A stretch of 64,000 nucleotides of DNA from Croceibacterium_B sp963811255 (GCA_963811255.1 CAWEQI010000001.1:620001-684000), one strand, 5' to 3'; positions 7,889 through 17,543 are shown, counted from the stretch's first letter. Notes: generated by a model not told the origin, from the sequence alone. A program made the numbers and translations.

Positions 7889-9202
7889 TCACGTCGCCGG
7901 AGTGGTGTTTTCGCCGAGCACGGCCTTCTTGTCGGATCCCAGCACCGCCTCGGTGATGGAAAACGGCAGCGGCTCGGGCCGCTCGAACGCCGAGACCAGC
8001 GGCAGAATCACGAGGAAGTGCAGGAAGTAGTACGCCGTGGCGATCTGGGCGGTCATGACGTAAGGTTCGACCGCCGGTTTGCCGCCGCAATAGCCGAGCA
8101 CCAGCAGGTCGATCACCAGCAGCCAGAAATACTTGCGGAACATCGGGCGGTAATGCCCCGAGCGGATCGGCGAACGATCGAGCCACGGCAGGAAGAACCA
8201 CAGCAGGATCGAACTGAACATCGCCGTCACACCGAGCAGCTTAGCGTCGATGATGGTAATGTTGGTGAACGGCACGTGGAGCGCGACGGTGAACGAGCGC
8301 AGGATCGCGTAATAGGGCCAGAAGTACCATTCGGGGGTGATCTCGGCCGGGGTCGAAGTGAAATTGGCCGGGATATAGTTGTCCGCGTGACCCAGTGCGT
8401 TGGGCATGAAGAACACGAACAGGCAGTAGACGATCAGGAACACGCCGAGCCCGAAGCCGTCCTTGGCGGTGTAGTACGGGTGGAACGGCACGGTGTCGCT
8501 TTCGTCCTTTACCTCGACTCCGGTCGGATTCGACGAGCCGGGAATGTGCAGCGCCCAGATGTGCAGGATGACGAACCCGGCGATCACGAACGGCAGCAGG
8601 AAGTGCAGCGAGAAGAAGCGGTTGAGTGCCGCGTTGTCGGGTACATAGCCGCCGAGCAGCCAGATCTGCAGCGGCTCGCCGACGAATGGGATGGCGCTGA
8701 ACAGCCCGGTGATGACCTTGGCGCCCCAGAAGCTCATCTGCCCCCACGGCAGCACGTAGCCCATGAAGGCGGTCGCCATGGTCAGCAGAAAGATCACCAC
8801 GCCGAGCAGCCAGACCATCTCGCGCGGGGCCTTGTACGAGCCGTAGAAGAAGCCGCGGAAGATGTGGATGTAGAGCACCACGAAGAACGCCGACGCGCCG
8901 TTGGCGTGGGCATAACGCAGCAGCCACCCCCAGTTGACGTCGCGCATGATGTGTTCGGTCGAATCGAACGCGACGGTGGCGTTGGGCGCATAGTGCATCG
9001 CCAGGATGACCCCGGTGATGATCTGCATTCCGAGGCAGAAGCCGGCGAGCACGCCGAAATTCCACCAGTAATTGAGGTTGCGCGGCACCGGATAGCCGGC
9101 GCCGATGGCGTTATAGACGAGCCGCGGCAGCGGCAGCTTCTCGTCCATCCAGCGCATGAACGGCGCCTTGGGTTCGTAATGCCGGGCCCAGGGGAAACTC
9201 AT
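7889..9202 (-). CDS. petB: Ubiquinol-cytochrome c reductase, cytochrome b
   Basis: This 437-residue integral membrane subunit of the bc1 complex binds the low- and high-potential haems b and the two quinone sites. Hallmarks are the NYWWNFG start of the first helix, the haem-ligand segments (MHYAPN; RYAHANGASAFF; HFLLPFVIAGFVILHIWALH) and the quinol-site motif PEWYFWPYYAILR. It is slightly longer than mitochondrial cytochrome b, as is common in bacteria. It lies between petA and petC with 16- and 30-base gaps. Confidence 0.96.
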   Translation of the reverse strand: MSFPWARHYEPKAPFMRWMDEKLPLPRLVYNAIGAGYPVPRNLNYWWNFGVLAGFCLGMQIITGVILAMHYAPNATVAFDSTEHIMRDVNWGWLLRYAHANGASAFFVVLYIHIFRGFFYGSYKAPREMVWLLGVVIFLLTMATAFMGYVLPWGQMSFWGAKVITGLFSAIPFVGEPLQIWLLGGYVPDNAALNRFFSLHFLLPFVIAGFVILHIWALHIPGSSNPTGVEVKDESDTVPFHPYYTAKDGFGLGVFLIVYCLFVFFMPNALGHADNYIPANFTSTPAEITPEWYFWPYYAILRSFTVALHVPFTNITIIDAKLLGVTAMFSSILLWFFLPWLDRSPIRSGHYRPMFRKYFWLLVIDLLVLGYCGGKPAVEPYVMTAQIATAYYFLHFLVILPLVSAFERPEPLPFSITEAVLGSDKKAVLGENTTPAT

Positions 9203-9218
9203 GGTCTTTCTATCTCCC

Positions 9219-9788
9219 TCAGCCGACCAGGATCTTTGTGGGGCTCTCGAACTTATAGTCCGGGACCACTAGGTTCTTTGGGGCTGGTCCTTTGCGGATC
9301 CGCCCCGCGGCATCGTATTGCGAACCGTGGCACGGGCAGAAGTACCCGTCGAACTGGCCCTTGGGATCGCCCTCGTCGATGCCGAGCGGAATGCAGCCGA
9401 GATGGGTGCAGACGCCGATCATGACCAGCCACGGAAGATGGCCCTGGCTGACGCGCTCGTCGAGCGTTTGCGGATCGCGGAGCTCCGACATCGGCACCGC
9501 GTTGACTTCGGCGATTTCCTTGGGCGTCATGTTGTGCACGAACAGCGGCTGTTTGCGGTACACCGCCTTGATCCCCTGGCCAGGCTTGATGCCGGTGAGG
9601 TCGACCTCGGTGGTGCTTTCGGCGAGCACGTCCTTCGACGGCGCCATCTGGCTGATCAGCGGCACCAGGGTGGCGATCCCGCCGACACCGGCGGCGCTGA
9701 CGGCGGCGATGTTGATGAAGTCTCTGCGGCGAACGCCGTCTCCTGTGCCCAGCGTCTCGGAATCCGCGGTGCCAGTTATACTCGCCAT
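9219..9788 (-). CDS. petA: Ubiquinol-cytochrome c reductase, Rieske iron-sulfur subunit
   Basis: This 189-residue Rieske protein carries the two cluster-binding boxes CTHLGC (127-132) and CPCHGS (151-156). The N-terminus has the Tat-type motif RRRDFI followed by a membrane anchor (about 26-47), as usual for bacterial Rieske proteins. The open frame extends further upstream, but I chose the ATG at 9788 because it gives the standard N-terminus. It transfers one electron from ubiquinol to cytochrome c1. First gene of the bc1 operon. Confidence 0.95.
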   Translation of the reverse strand: MASITGTADSETLGTGDGVRRRDFINIAAVSAAGVGGIATLVPLISQMAPSKDVLAESTTEVDLTGIKPGQGIKAVYRKQPLFVHNMTPKEIAEVNAVPMSELRDPQTLDERVSQGHLPWLVMIGVCTHLGCIPLGIDEGDPKGQFDGYFCPCHGSQYDAAGRIRKGPAPKNLVVPDYKFESPTKILVG

Positions 9789-9798
9789 GATCCTGCCT

Positions 9799-9825
9799 TG
9801 CCTGCAGCCCCGCAAGAACCAGCGG
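9799..9825 (-). terminator. Hairpin between pgeF and petA
   Basis: A GCCCCGC/GCGGGGC stem with a short loop lies between the pgeF stop and the petA start on the minus strand. It has no clear U tract, so termination of the pgeF transcript is only a suggestion. Confidence 0.3.
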
Positions 9826-9954
9826 GGCCGGAAATCCGATGCGCCGCGCGATCCACGATCCCAGCGGGCCGGCGACTTGGCGCGGCTGATAGACGACGCT
9901 GCCGATGATGCCAACAGGCATTTTGGCCGCTTTGTGACGATCCGCTCAATTGGC

Positions 9955-10737
9955 CTAAAGCGGCAGACCGATGAGGGAAATCTGTCGGCCGTAGTTGGCT
10001 TCACCGCGGTGGGTCGCCCGCCTGTAGGAGTAGAACCGCGCGGTATCGGGATAAGTGTCGAGGCCCAGCCGCTCGACCTTTTCCACACCGGCCCGCGCCA
10101 GCCGCGCGGCAGCGTAACCTTCGAGGTCGAACTGCCAACGACCGGACCGCCCGCGGGCGAAGAACGGCTCGTCGGCCTCGGAAAAGCGGGCGCGGAAGGC
10201 GTCGTCCACCTCGTAGCTCGGCTGGGCGATCGCCGGGCCGACCGCGGCGACGATCCGCTCGCGCAGCGCGCCGAGCCCGACCATTTCGCCGACCACGGCC
10301 TCGATCACACCGCCGTGCGCTCCGCGCCAGCCGGCATGCGCCGCGCCGACCACGCCGGCCGCTGCATCGGCGAGCAGCACCGGCGCGCAGTCGGCGGTGA
10401 CGATGCCGAGCAGCACACCCGGCCGATCGGTCGCCATGGCATCGGCGCGCGGGCGCTCGGCTTGGGGCCACGGACGCACTACGGTCACCGCATCGGCAGA
10501 GTGGACCTGGTACACGGTCGTCAGCGCCGCGCCAGGCAGCACCGCGGCGACGGCGCGGCGGCGGTTCTCCGCCACCGCCTCGGCGTCGTCGCCCGCGCCG
10601 TGGCCGACGTTCAAGCCTGCGACCACGCCCTCCGACACGCCGCCGCGCCGGCCGAGGAACCCGTGCGGCATCGCGCCCAGCGCCTTCGAGCGGATGACCT
10701 CGACGCCGTCATCCGGGCGAAGACCGGGATCAGCCAA
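9955..10737 (-). CDS. pgeF: Peptidoglycan editing factor / laccase-domain purine nucleoside phosphorylase
   Basis: This 260-residue YfiH-family protein has the family's metal-site pattern, with TADCAPV and AHAGWRG in the centre and a conserved YSYRRA segment near the C-terminus. Family members have been described as multi-copper-like oxidases, purine nucleoside phosphorylases, and factors that remove wrongly built peptidoglycan precursors; the sequence does not choose between these. It overlaps the end of pepN by 8 bases, which suggests translational coupling. Confidence 0.88.
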   Translation of the reverse strand: MADPGLRPDDGVEVIRSKALGAMPHGFLGRRGGVSEGVVAGLNVGHGAGDDAEAVAENRRRAVAAVLPGAALTTVYQVHSADAVTVVRPWPQAERPRADAMATDRPGVLLGIVTADCAPVLLADAAAGVVGAAHAGWRGAHGGVIEAVVGEMVGLGALRERIVAAVGPAIAQPSYEVDDAFRARFSEADEPFFARGRSGRWQFDLEGYAAARLARAGVEKVERLGLDTYPDTARFYSYRRATHRGEANYGRQISLIGLPL

Positions 10738-13381
10738 GACTGCGGGTCACTTGCTCATACGTGTCACGCGACAGCTTGGGCGCGGCGGCGATCCGTTCGA
10801 GCTCGCCGCGCATCAGCGCCGCCCGCCCGGGCTCGATCCGCCGCCAGCGGCCGAGCGGCGGCACGAAGCGGGCCGCGGTCTGCGGGTTGAGCGGATCGAG
10901 CGCGAGGATCAGGTCGGCGATCATCCGGTAGCCCTCACCGCCCGCCGAATGGAAGCCTTGGGCCGTGCCGGTGAACGGCATGTACAGCGAGCGCACGCGA
11001 TTGGGATTTTTGAGGGTGAAGTCAGGATGAACGGCCAGTGCCTTGACCTGTTCGAGCACATCCGGATGCAGCGAACTCGATTGCAGCGCGAACCACTTGT
11101 CGATCACCAGCGCGTTGCCTTTGAAGCGCTGGTAGAAGTCGGCCAGCTTCGCCTCGCGCTCCGGCGCCTGCAGGCCAGCGAGCACCATCAGAGCGCCCTG
11201 GCGGTCGGTCATGGTGTCGGCCGCATCGTACTGCGCGGCGGCCAAGCGGGCGGCGCGCTCGGGGTCGCCGGCGGCGAGATAGACCAGCGCCTGGCTCTTC
11301 ACCTTGCGCGCGCCCTTGGCCTCTGCCGAGGCGCCGCCGGACACGGCCTTCGCCCGCTCGTGCAGGGCGACGAATTGCCCTTCGAGCGTCTCCCCGAGCC
11401 AGGCCTTGAGCCCCTCACGCTCGGCGTGGATCGCCGCCGGATCGGCGACCAGCATCTGCTCGGCGAGATAGCTCTCGCCCGGCAGGATCAGCAGCTCGCC
11501 GCGCATCAGGTCGTCGAGTCCGGCGTCGCCGAGAACGGCGGAAAAGGCGCTGCCGATGGCCTTGCGACCGGCGTCGCGGGCGCCCTCGTCGAGCGAACCG
11601 CCGAGCAGTCCGCACAGATGCCGGACCACCAGGTCCTGCATCGCCTCGTAGCGGGCGAACGGATCGTCGTCGTGCTCGGCGAGAAACACCAGGTCCTCGT
11701 TTGCCACTTCGCGCTCGATCGCCACCGGGGCGGAGAAGTCGCGATTGATCGACAGCACCGGCGGTTCGGCGAACCCAGAAAAGCTGAAGCTTTGTTGAGC
11801 TTCATTCAAGGTAACCAGTTGTTCACCATGGTGTTTGCCGGTTTTCCGGTCGAACAGCGCGAGCTTGAGCGGAATCGGCATCGGCTTCTTGTCGGGCTGG
11901 CCGGGAGTCGGCGGCACGCTCTGCGCCAGATGCAAGGTTGCGGTGTCGCCGGCATGATCGAGCTTTACGGAGACTTTCGGCGTGCCCGCCTGCGCATACC
12001 ACAGGCGGAACTGCTTCAAGTCGAGCCCCGCGCCCTGCTCGATCGAGCGGACGAAGTCCTCGCACGTCGCCGCCTCGCCGTCGTGGCTGGCGAAATAGAG
12101 GTCGGTGCCCTGTCGGAAACGCTCGGGTCCGGCCATCGTGCGCATCATGCGGATGACCTCGGCGCCCTTGTTGTACACGGTCGCGGTGTAGAAGTTCGAG
12201 ATTTCCCGATAGCTGTCGGGGCGGATCGGGTGCGCCAGCGGGCCCGAATCCTCGGGGAATTGCACCGAACGCAGGATGCGCACGTCCTCGATCCGCTTGA
12301 CCGGCTCGCTGCCCATGTCGGCGCTGAACAGCTGGTCGCGCAGCACGGTGAAGCCCTCCTTGAGGCTCAGCTGGAACCAGTCGCGGCAGGTCACCCGGTC
12401 GCCCGACCAGTTGTGGAAATACTCGTGGCCGATAACGCCTTCGATGCCCTCGTAATCGCCGTCGGTCGCGGTTTCGACGTCGGCGAGGACATACTTGGTG
12501 TTGAAGATGTTGAGGCTCTTGTTCTCCATCGCCCCCATGTTGAAATCGCTCACCGCGACGATGTTGAACACGTCGAGGTCGTACTCGCGGCCGAAGGTCT
12601 GCTCGTCCCATTTCATCGCGTGCTTGAGCGATTGCATCGCGTGTTCGGTGCGGTCGAGGTCGCCCTCACGGACCCAGATCGCCAGATCGACCTGGCGCCC
12701 GCTCAGCGTCGTGAAGCTATCCCGCCGCGCGACGAGGTCGCTGGCGACAAGCGCGAACAGATAAGACGGCTTGGGCCACGGATCGTGCCATTCGGCCCAG
12801 TGCTTGCCCTCGCCTTCGCCGCTATCGACAAGGTTGCCGTTCGACAGCAGCACCGGGAACTCGGCCTTCGGCGCCTCCATGCGCACGGTGTAGGTAGAGA
12901 GCACGTCCGGCCGGTCGGGGAAGAAGGTGATCCGGCGGAATCCTTCGGCCTCGCACTGGGTGCACAGCATGTCGTTCGAGGCGTAGAGGCCCATCAGCTG
13001 GCTGTTGGCCGCCGGATCGACCTCGTTGGTGACCTCGATCAGGTGATTGTCGTCTTGCAGCGGGATCATCAGATCGTCGCCGTCCATCGACCAGGAATTG
13101 ATCGCCTCGCCGTCGACCAGCACCTCGAGCGGGGTCAAGCCGTCGCCGTTGAGGCGGATCATTGGACTGCGCTCCGCCTTGGCGTTGCGGTGGACGGTGA
13201 GGGTGGATTTGATCCGCGTATTTTCGAGACCAAGGCGAAAGTCGAGGCGGACTTCGGGCACCAGCCAGGGGAACGGCCGATAGTCCTCGCGCCGTATCAG
13301 CGGCGGCTCCTTCGGCTCGGGCGCGGCGTCGGCCATGTCCGGGTTGTCGTGCGGGTCGGCGGGGTTGCGGACAACATCCAT
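10730..13381 (-). CDS. pepN: Aminopeptidase N (M1 family)
   Basis: This 883-residue cytoplasmic zinc aminopeptidase trims N-terminal residues from peptides. The substrate motif GAMEN is at 283-287 and the zinc motif HEYFH at 319-323, with the third zinc ligand Glu in the LKEGFTV segment about 20 residues later. The rest forms the bacterial PepN C-terminal helical domain. The length is that of the E. coli-like PepN group. It reads away from the epimerase gene at 13430, with a 48-base shared promoter space. Confidence 0.96.
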   Translation of the reverse strand: MDVVRNPADPHDNPDMADAAPEPKEPPLIRREDYRPFPWLVPEVRLDFRLGLENTRIKSTLTVHRNAKAERSPMIRLNGDGLTPLEVLVDGEAINSWSMDGDDLMIPLQDDNHLIEVTNEVDPAANSQLMGLYASNDMLCTQCEAEGFRRITFFPDRPDVLSTYTVRMEAPKAEFPVLLSNGNLVDSGEGEGKHWAEWHDPWPKPSYLFALVASDLVARRDSFTTLSGRQVDLAIWVREGDLDRTEHAMQSLKHAMKWDEQTFGREYDLDVFNIVAVSDFNMGAMENKSLNIFNTKYVLADVETATDGDYEGIEGVIGHEYFHNWSGDRVTCRDWFQLSLKEGFTVLRDQLFSADMGSEPVKRIEDVRILRSVQFPEDSGPLAHPIRPDSYREISNFYTATVYNKGAEVIRMMRTMAGPERFRQGTDLYFASHDGEAATCEDFVRSIEQGAGLDLKQFRLWYAQAGTPKVSVKLDHAGDTATLHLAQSVPPTPGQPDKKPMPIPLKLALFDRKTGKHHGEQLVTLNEAQQSFSFSGFAEPPVLSINRDFSAPVAIEREVANEDLVFLAEHDDDPFARYEAMQDLVVRHLCGLLGGSLDEGARDAGRKAIGSAFSAVLGDAGLDDLMRGELLILPGESYLAEQMLVADPAAIHAEREGLKAWLGETLEGQFVALHERAKAVSGGASAEAKGARKVKSQALVYLAAGDPERAARLAAAQYDAADTMTDRQGALMVLAGLQAPEREAKLADFYQRFKGNALVIDKWFALQSSSLHPDVLEQVKALAVHPDFTLKNPNRVRSLYMPFTGTAQGFHSAGGEGYRMIADLILALDPLNPQTAARFVPPLGRWRRIEPGRAALMRGELERIAAAPKLSRDTYEQVTRSLG

Positions 13382-13429
13382 AAGGCGTTCGAGTCTTCCT
13401 GCTGAGGGTTATCGGGGTAGAACGCGATT

Positions 13430-14215
13430 GTGGCACGCTTGTTCATATTCGGACTTGGCTATTCTGCGAAGCGGATCAAGCGTTCGTTGGAGCGGGTGGG
13501 CTGGACGGTCGAAGGGACCGGGCGCGATGGCGGCGTCGCATTCGAAGGCGATGACGCCATGCGTGCGGCACTCCGCCGGGCGACTCACGTGCTTTCGTCC
13601 GTCCCTCCCGCTGGAGACGAAGACCCGGTGCTGACCCGCTATGGCGATGCGCTCGGGCATGCCTGGCTCGGCTATCTCTCGTCCACCGGCGTTTACGGCG
13701 ACACCGGCGGTGCGTGGGTGGACGAGAGCGCGCCGATCGGCGCCGGGCGGCGCACCGCGCGCGCGACGTGCGACCGGCAATGGCTCGCCCGCGGTGCGCG
13801 GGTGTTCCGGCTGCCGGGGATTTACGGTCCGGACCGCAGCGCGTTCGAGCGCATCCGCGAAGGCAAAGCACATCGGATCGCCAATCCGGGCCAGGTGTTC
13901 AGCCGCATCCACGTCGACGATCTCGCCGCTGGGGTGATTGCCGCGCTCAACGCGCCGCCGGGCGCGTACAACCTCGCCGACGATTGCCCAGCCAGCCAAA
14001 ACGCAGTGATCGAGGAAGCCTGCCGCCTGCTCGGCACCGCAGCGCCGCCGATGCAGAGGCTCGACGAAGCGGGCCTCTCGCCGCAGGCGCAGGCATTCTA
14101 TGCCGAGAACCGCCGCGTCGCCAACGGCAAGGCGAAGCGGGTGCTCGGCTGGGAGCCGCGTTTTGCCGACTACCGCGCCGGGCTGCGCGATATTTTCAGA
14201 CGTCCCGCGCCCTGA
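13430..14215 (+). CDS. NAD-dependent epimerase/dehydratase-type (extended SDR) protein
   Basis: This 261-residue protein resembles the YeeZ group of atypical SDRs. It has the Rossmann-fold start LFIFGLGYSAKRI (a GxGxxA-type loop) and a YLSSTGVYGD segment with the family tyrosine environment, but the usual YxxxK pair is not obvious. Substrate unknown. It diverges from pepN and converges with the EamA gene; its last 20 bases overlap that gene's end on the other strand. Confidence 0.8.
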   Translation: MARLFIFGLGYSAKRIKRSLERVGWTVEGTGRDGGVAFEGDDAMRAALRRATHVLSSVPPAGDEDPVLTRYGDALGHAWLGYLSSTGVYGDTGGAWVDESAPIGAGRRTARATCDRQWLARGARVFRLPGIYGPDRSAFERIREGKAHRIANPGQVFSRIHVDDLAAGVIAALNAPPGAYNLADDCPASQNAVIEEACRLLGTAAPPMQRLDEAGLSPQAQAFYAENRRVANGKAKRVLGWEPRFADYRAGLRDIFRRPAP

Positions 14216-15113
14216 GCGCAACGATCATGCCGATCAGCGCCAGCACCGAACCGGCGATCGCCAGGCCGGTCCAGCGATAGCCCTCGAACACCGTCGAGAA
14301 GGCCATCGCCACCACCGGCACGACCACGCCGTTGTAGGCCGCCCGGCCCGGGCCGAGGTCGCGGATCAGCCCGAAGTAGAGCGGGAACGTGATCACCGAG
14401 CCGATCACGCCGAGGTAGGCGACTCGCCACCAGTAGGACAGCGCGTGCGGGAACAGCGGCGGCCCAGCGAAACTCCAGGCAAACACCGCATCGGCGAGCG
14501 TCCCCCACAGCATCGCCCAGGCGAGCAGCAGCAGCAGCGGCGGCTTGCGGGCTACATAGCTGGCCTGCATTACGTTCGCAGCGGAGGCCGAGAGGATGCC
14601 CAGCCCGGCGAAGAGGACACCGAGCCAGACCTGGCCGGTCGGCGCGGCGACCCGGCTCTCGTTGAGCAGCAGCAGGGCGATGCCGGCCAATCCGATCGCC
14701 GACCCGAACAGGAACCGCGGCCTGAGCGGCACGCCGAGGAAGACCAGCCCGAGCACCGCATTGGGCACCATCAGCAGCCCATAGAGCACCGCGACGATGC
14801 CCGAGGTCAGGTGCAGTTCGGCGCGATAGACCAGGTTGAAGTTGACGAAGAACTGCGCCAGCCCGATCGCCACCGCCGTCAGGTGCGCGCCCAGCGTCAT
14901 GGTGAAGCCGCGGCGGTCCTTGGTCAGCGCCGCGAGAGCGAACATCCCCGCGCAGGCGATGGCGAAACGATAGGTGACCGACCAGCTCGGCGGGGCGGCG
15001 GCGAGCTGGTCCTTGATGATCAGCCAGGTCGAGCCCCAGATCAGCGCCACCAGCGCGAACGGAATGGCGATTTCCGGCCTCAGCAGGGCATGGGGTCTGT
15101 CGTAACCGATCAC
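14196..15113 (-). CDS. EamA/DMT-family transporter
   Basis: This 305-residue inner-membrane protein has about ten hydrophobic segments and two EamA repeats. The first begins IPFALVALIWGSTWLIIKDQ; the second covers the C-terminal half. Such proteins usually export amino acids or other small metabolites. I start at the GTG at 15113, whose GTGA overlaps the stop codon of the threonine aldolase gene, a sign of translational coupling. A product linked to amino acid metabolism is therefore plausible but not shown. Confidence 0.85.
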   Translation of the reverse strand: MIGYDRPHALLRPEIAIPFALVALIWGSTWLIIKDQLAAAPPSWSVTYRFAIACAGMFALAALTKDRRGFTMTLGAHLTAVAIGLAQFFVNFNLVYRAELHLTSGIVAVLYGLLMVPNAVLGLVFLGVPLRPRFLFGSAIGLAGIALLLLNESRVAAPTGQVWLGVLFAGLGILSASAANVMQASYVARKPPLLLLLAWAMLWGTLADAVFAWSFAGPPLFPHALSYWWRVAYLGVIGSVITFPLYFGLIRDLGPGRAAYNGVVVPVVAMAFSTVFEGYRWTGLAIAGSVLALIGMIVALRARDV

Positions 15114-16117
15114 AGCGCGGCGATCGCCCTCCCAACGGCCTCGGCATCTTCTGCACGGGTATCCCAGGCTGCGACGAAGCGGGCCGCGTCGGGTCCCCAG
15201 TCGTAAAAGCCGAAGCCCTGGCCACGCAACGCCTCGCGCTCGGCGGCGGTGCAGGCGAGGAACACCTCGTTGGCCTCGACCGGATGCAGCAGGCGCTCGC
15301 CCGCGCCGGCGGCGATCGCCTGCGCGGCGGCATTGGCGGCGCGGGCGTTGTCCAGCCACAGCCCGTTCTCGATCAGGGCCAGCACTTGCGCGGCGAGGAA
15401 GCGGCCTTTCGATTGCAGGTGCCCGGCGCGCTTGCGACGATAGCGGGCGAGGTCGGCCAGCGCCGGGTCGAAGAACACGATCGCCTCGGCGCCGAGCCCG
15501 CCGTTCTTGACGCATCCGAAGCTGAGCGCATCGGCCGGCCCGGCCACTTCGGCGGGCGGACGACCGAGGAAGGCAACCGCGTTCGCAAAGCGTGCGCCGT
15601 CCACGTGCAGGCCGAGGCCGCGCGCCTTCGCCAGCGCGCCGATCTCCGCCAGCTCGGCCGGGCGATAGACGCAGCCGTATTCGCTCGCCTGCGTCAGCGA
15701 GAGCGCATGCGGTTGGACCTGATGGACGTCGTCGCGGATCGAATCGAGCACCGGCGCAATGGTAGCAGGCGAGAGCTTGGCGTGCTCGCCGCCGGCGAGG
15801 ACCAGCTTGGCGCCGTGCAGGTAGAACCCCGGCGCACCGCCTTCGTCGTTTTCGATGTGCGCCTCGTAATGGCAGACCACGCCGCCGTGCGGCTGGACCA
15901 TCGTCGCCAGCGCCAGGCAATTGGCGGCGGTGCCGGTGGCGACCCACAGCGCGGCGACCTCGCGCTCGAACAGACTGGAGAACGCTTCATCCATCCGCTG
16001 CGACAGCGCGTCACCGTCATACGGCGAATCGGCCGCGTCGGCCGCCTGCATCGCCGCCCACACCCGGGGATGGACGCCGGCCGCGTTGTCGGACAGGAAC
16101 TGCATGGGGAACGCCAT
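15110..16117 (-). CDS. ltaE: Low-specificity L-threonine aldolase
   Basis: This 335-residue PLP enzyme (beta-eliminating lyase family) splits threonine or allo-threonine into glycine and acetaldehyde. It starts FLSDNAAGVHP, as in the family, with the substrate pocket GTAANCLAL and the PLP lysine in SFGCVKNGGLGAE. The open frame reaches a TTG at 16159, but ATG at 16117 (or 16105, MQFLSDN) fits the family better. It may supply glycine that feeds the riboswitch-controlled system elsewhere in the window. The downstream EamA gene is coupled to it. Confidence 0.88.
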   Translation of the reverse strand: MAFPMQFLSDNAAGVHPRVWAAMQAADAADSPYDGDALSQRMDEAFSSLFEREVAALWVATGTAANCLALATMVQPHGGVVCHYEAHIENDEGGAPGFYLHGAKLVLAGGEHAKLSPATIAPVLDSIRDDVHQVQPHALSLTQASEYGCVYRPAELAEIGALAKARGLGLHVDGARFANAVAFLGRPPAEVAGPADALSFGCVKNGGLGAEAIVFFDPALADLARYRRKRAGHLQSKGRFLAAQVLALIENGLWLDNARAANAAAQAIAAGAGERLLHPVEANEVFLACTAAEREALRGQGFGFYDWGPDAARFVAAWDTRAEDAEAVGRAIAAL

Positions 16118-16158
16118 GGCCAAGCCGTCCGTTCGACGCAAGCAGGAGAGCTTGGACA

Positions 16159-16464
16159 ATGTCCGAAACGATCGAGATCATGCGCCACGACGAAACCAGC
16201 CACGGCAGCTATTCCGCGCATGTGCCGGGGACGGACCGCAAGGCGTTCCTCACCTGGAAGGCGCGCGGAGAGGCGCGCATCGCCGACCATACGTTCGTGC
16301 CGCCCGAGGGGCGCGGCCGGGGCATCGCCGCGAAGCTGCTCGACGCGCTGATCGAGGATGCCCGGCGAGAGGGCTTCACCATCGAGCCGCAATGCAGCTA
16401 CGTCGAAGCCGCGTTTCGCCGCCATCCGGAATGGGCTGACGTGCGGGCAGATACGCCGAGCTGA
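16159..16464 (+). CDS. GNAT-like N-acetyltransferase (YjdJ type)
   Basis: This 101-residue protein belongs to the short GCN5-related group. It has the acetyl-CoA loop EGRGRGIAAKLLDALIEDAR and a C-terminal CSYVEAAFRRHPEW segment characteristic of that group. The substrate is unknown. An AGGAGAG ribosome binding site precedes the ATG by a good distance. It diverges from the threonine aldolase gene. Confidence 0.87.
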   Translation: MSETIEIMRHDETSHGSYSAHVPGTDRKAFLTWKARGEARIADHTFVPPEGRGRGIAAKLLDALIEDARREGFTIEPQCSYVEAAFRRHPEWADVRADTPS

Positions 16465-16838
16465 CGTGGCTGTGCGGCGCCCAGCCACCTCAAGTAGCGA
16501 AGCGATAGACGGAAAAACCGGCCTCAAGCAGCGGAGCGATAGGCCACAAGAAATGGTGCGCGACGAAGTCCGGATGAGACCCGTCTCAAGCCCAAATTCC
16601 CTGCCTAGCAGGGAATTTGCAGGGAATTTCCGCGATTTGGGCGGTCGGCATGTCGACCTGACCCGGCTCAAGTCATTAGAATTCCATCACTTTGAGAGAC
16701 GAATTCCCTGGCGAGCGAGCAGGGAATTTATATCACGCCAGCAGGGAACTTCCACGCCGGTTCAGGGAACGCAGCCGGCCGGATATTCAGCTGGCGGAAC
16801 CGCCGCCGGAAGACCTGAAAATCCGGCGGTGAGGCGAC
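16465..16838 (+). repeat. Repeat-rich spacer with CAGGGAA hairpins
   Basis: This 374-base gap has no convincing gene. A 22-base imperfect direct repeat (CCTCAAGYAGCGRAGCGATAG) occurs at about 16490 and 16524. Seven copies of CAGGGAA or its complement lie between 16597 and 16770. They include a perfect 10-bp inverted repeat at 16594-16618 and a second one, AATTCCCTG/CAGGGAATT, at 16702-16728. Similar CAGGGAATT arrays accompany mobile elements in alphaproteobacteria, as far as I recall; I treat this as a mobile-element scar at the edge of the accessory region. Confidence 0.6.
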
Positions 16839-17543
16839 TTATGACTGGATGTTGACGAACGTCGCCGTCTTGCTTTCGCCGGCGCCAGGCACGACCCCGA
16901 GGACGACAGCAGTGCCTTTCGTCAGTTGCCTGGGGGATGCGAGGGTCATCACCTGCACCGGCGTCTTCGGCGAAACCACTATGTGACGATTCCCGCCTTG
17001 GTAAGTGACGTCCATCTCCACGCCCCCGGCGCCCCCGGAGACGGATCCCACCGCGCCGTTGGTCATCCGCGAGCCGCCTGTAGCCGGGCTGGCGGACGAT
17101 ACCGTTCCGTTGGTCATGCGCGAGGCGGTGCCGCTCCCCGCCGCCGCTGGCATCGGGCGATCGCCTTCGCCCATCTTGACGCCCGGCGGGAAGATGTGGA
17201 CCTCGGTGGAGCTTCCCGTTCCGTCGCCGGAAGGAACATTGGTCGTGCCGATGAAACTGCCCGGCTTGATGTCGGCGACCGTCCCCTTGTGAGCGGCCAT
17301 GATCACCGTTTGCGGCGTCAGGTCGACCGTCTCGGTCTTGCCCTGGCTCGTAATCGTCAGCTGCGTTGTGGTCGCCGACTTGATCTGTCCGGCCACGATC
17401 TGGGGTTGCACACCAGCTGTTGCCTGGGTGCTCGGGCTGGGGGAGTTCGTCGGAGCCGTGGCCGACTCGCTCTTGCTCTGGCTACACGCTGCCAGCGCTG
17501 CCACCAGGCCCACGCTCACGACAATCGAATGCACGCACCTCAT
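16839..17543 (-). CDS. Putative lipoprotein of unknown function
   Basis: This 234-residue secreted protein has a lipobox (VAALAAC, Cys about 20 residues in), so it should be lipid-anchored after export. A Ser/Thr-rich linker follows, then a segment repeating QLTITSQGKTETVDLTPQT-type beta strands, similar in style to DUF5666 proteins. The middle has two near-copies of GSRMTNG/ASRMTNG. The ATG at 17543 is preceded by GGGGGGAAGG, so I prefer it to the upstream open frame. Function is not known. Confidence 0.7.
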   Translation of the reverse strand: MRCVHSIVVSVGLVAALAACSQSKSESATAPTNSPSPSTQATAGVQPQIVAGQIKSATTTQLTITSQGKTETVDLTPQTVIMAAHKGTVADIKPGSFIGTTNVPSGDGTGSSTEVHIFPPGVKMGEGDRPMPAAAGSGTASRMTNGTVSSASPATGGSRMTNGAVGSVSGGAGGVEMDVTYQGGNRHIVVSPKTPVQVMTLASPRQLTKGTAVVLGVVPGAGESKTATFVNIQS

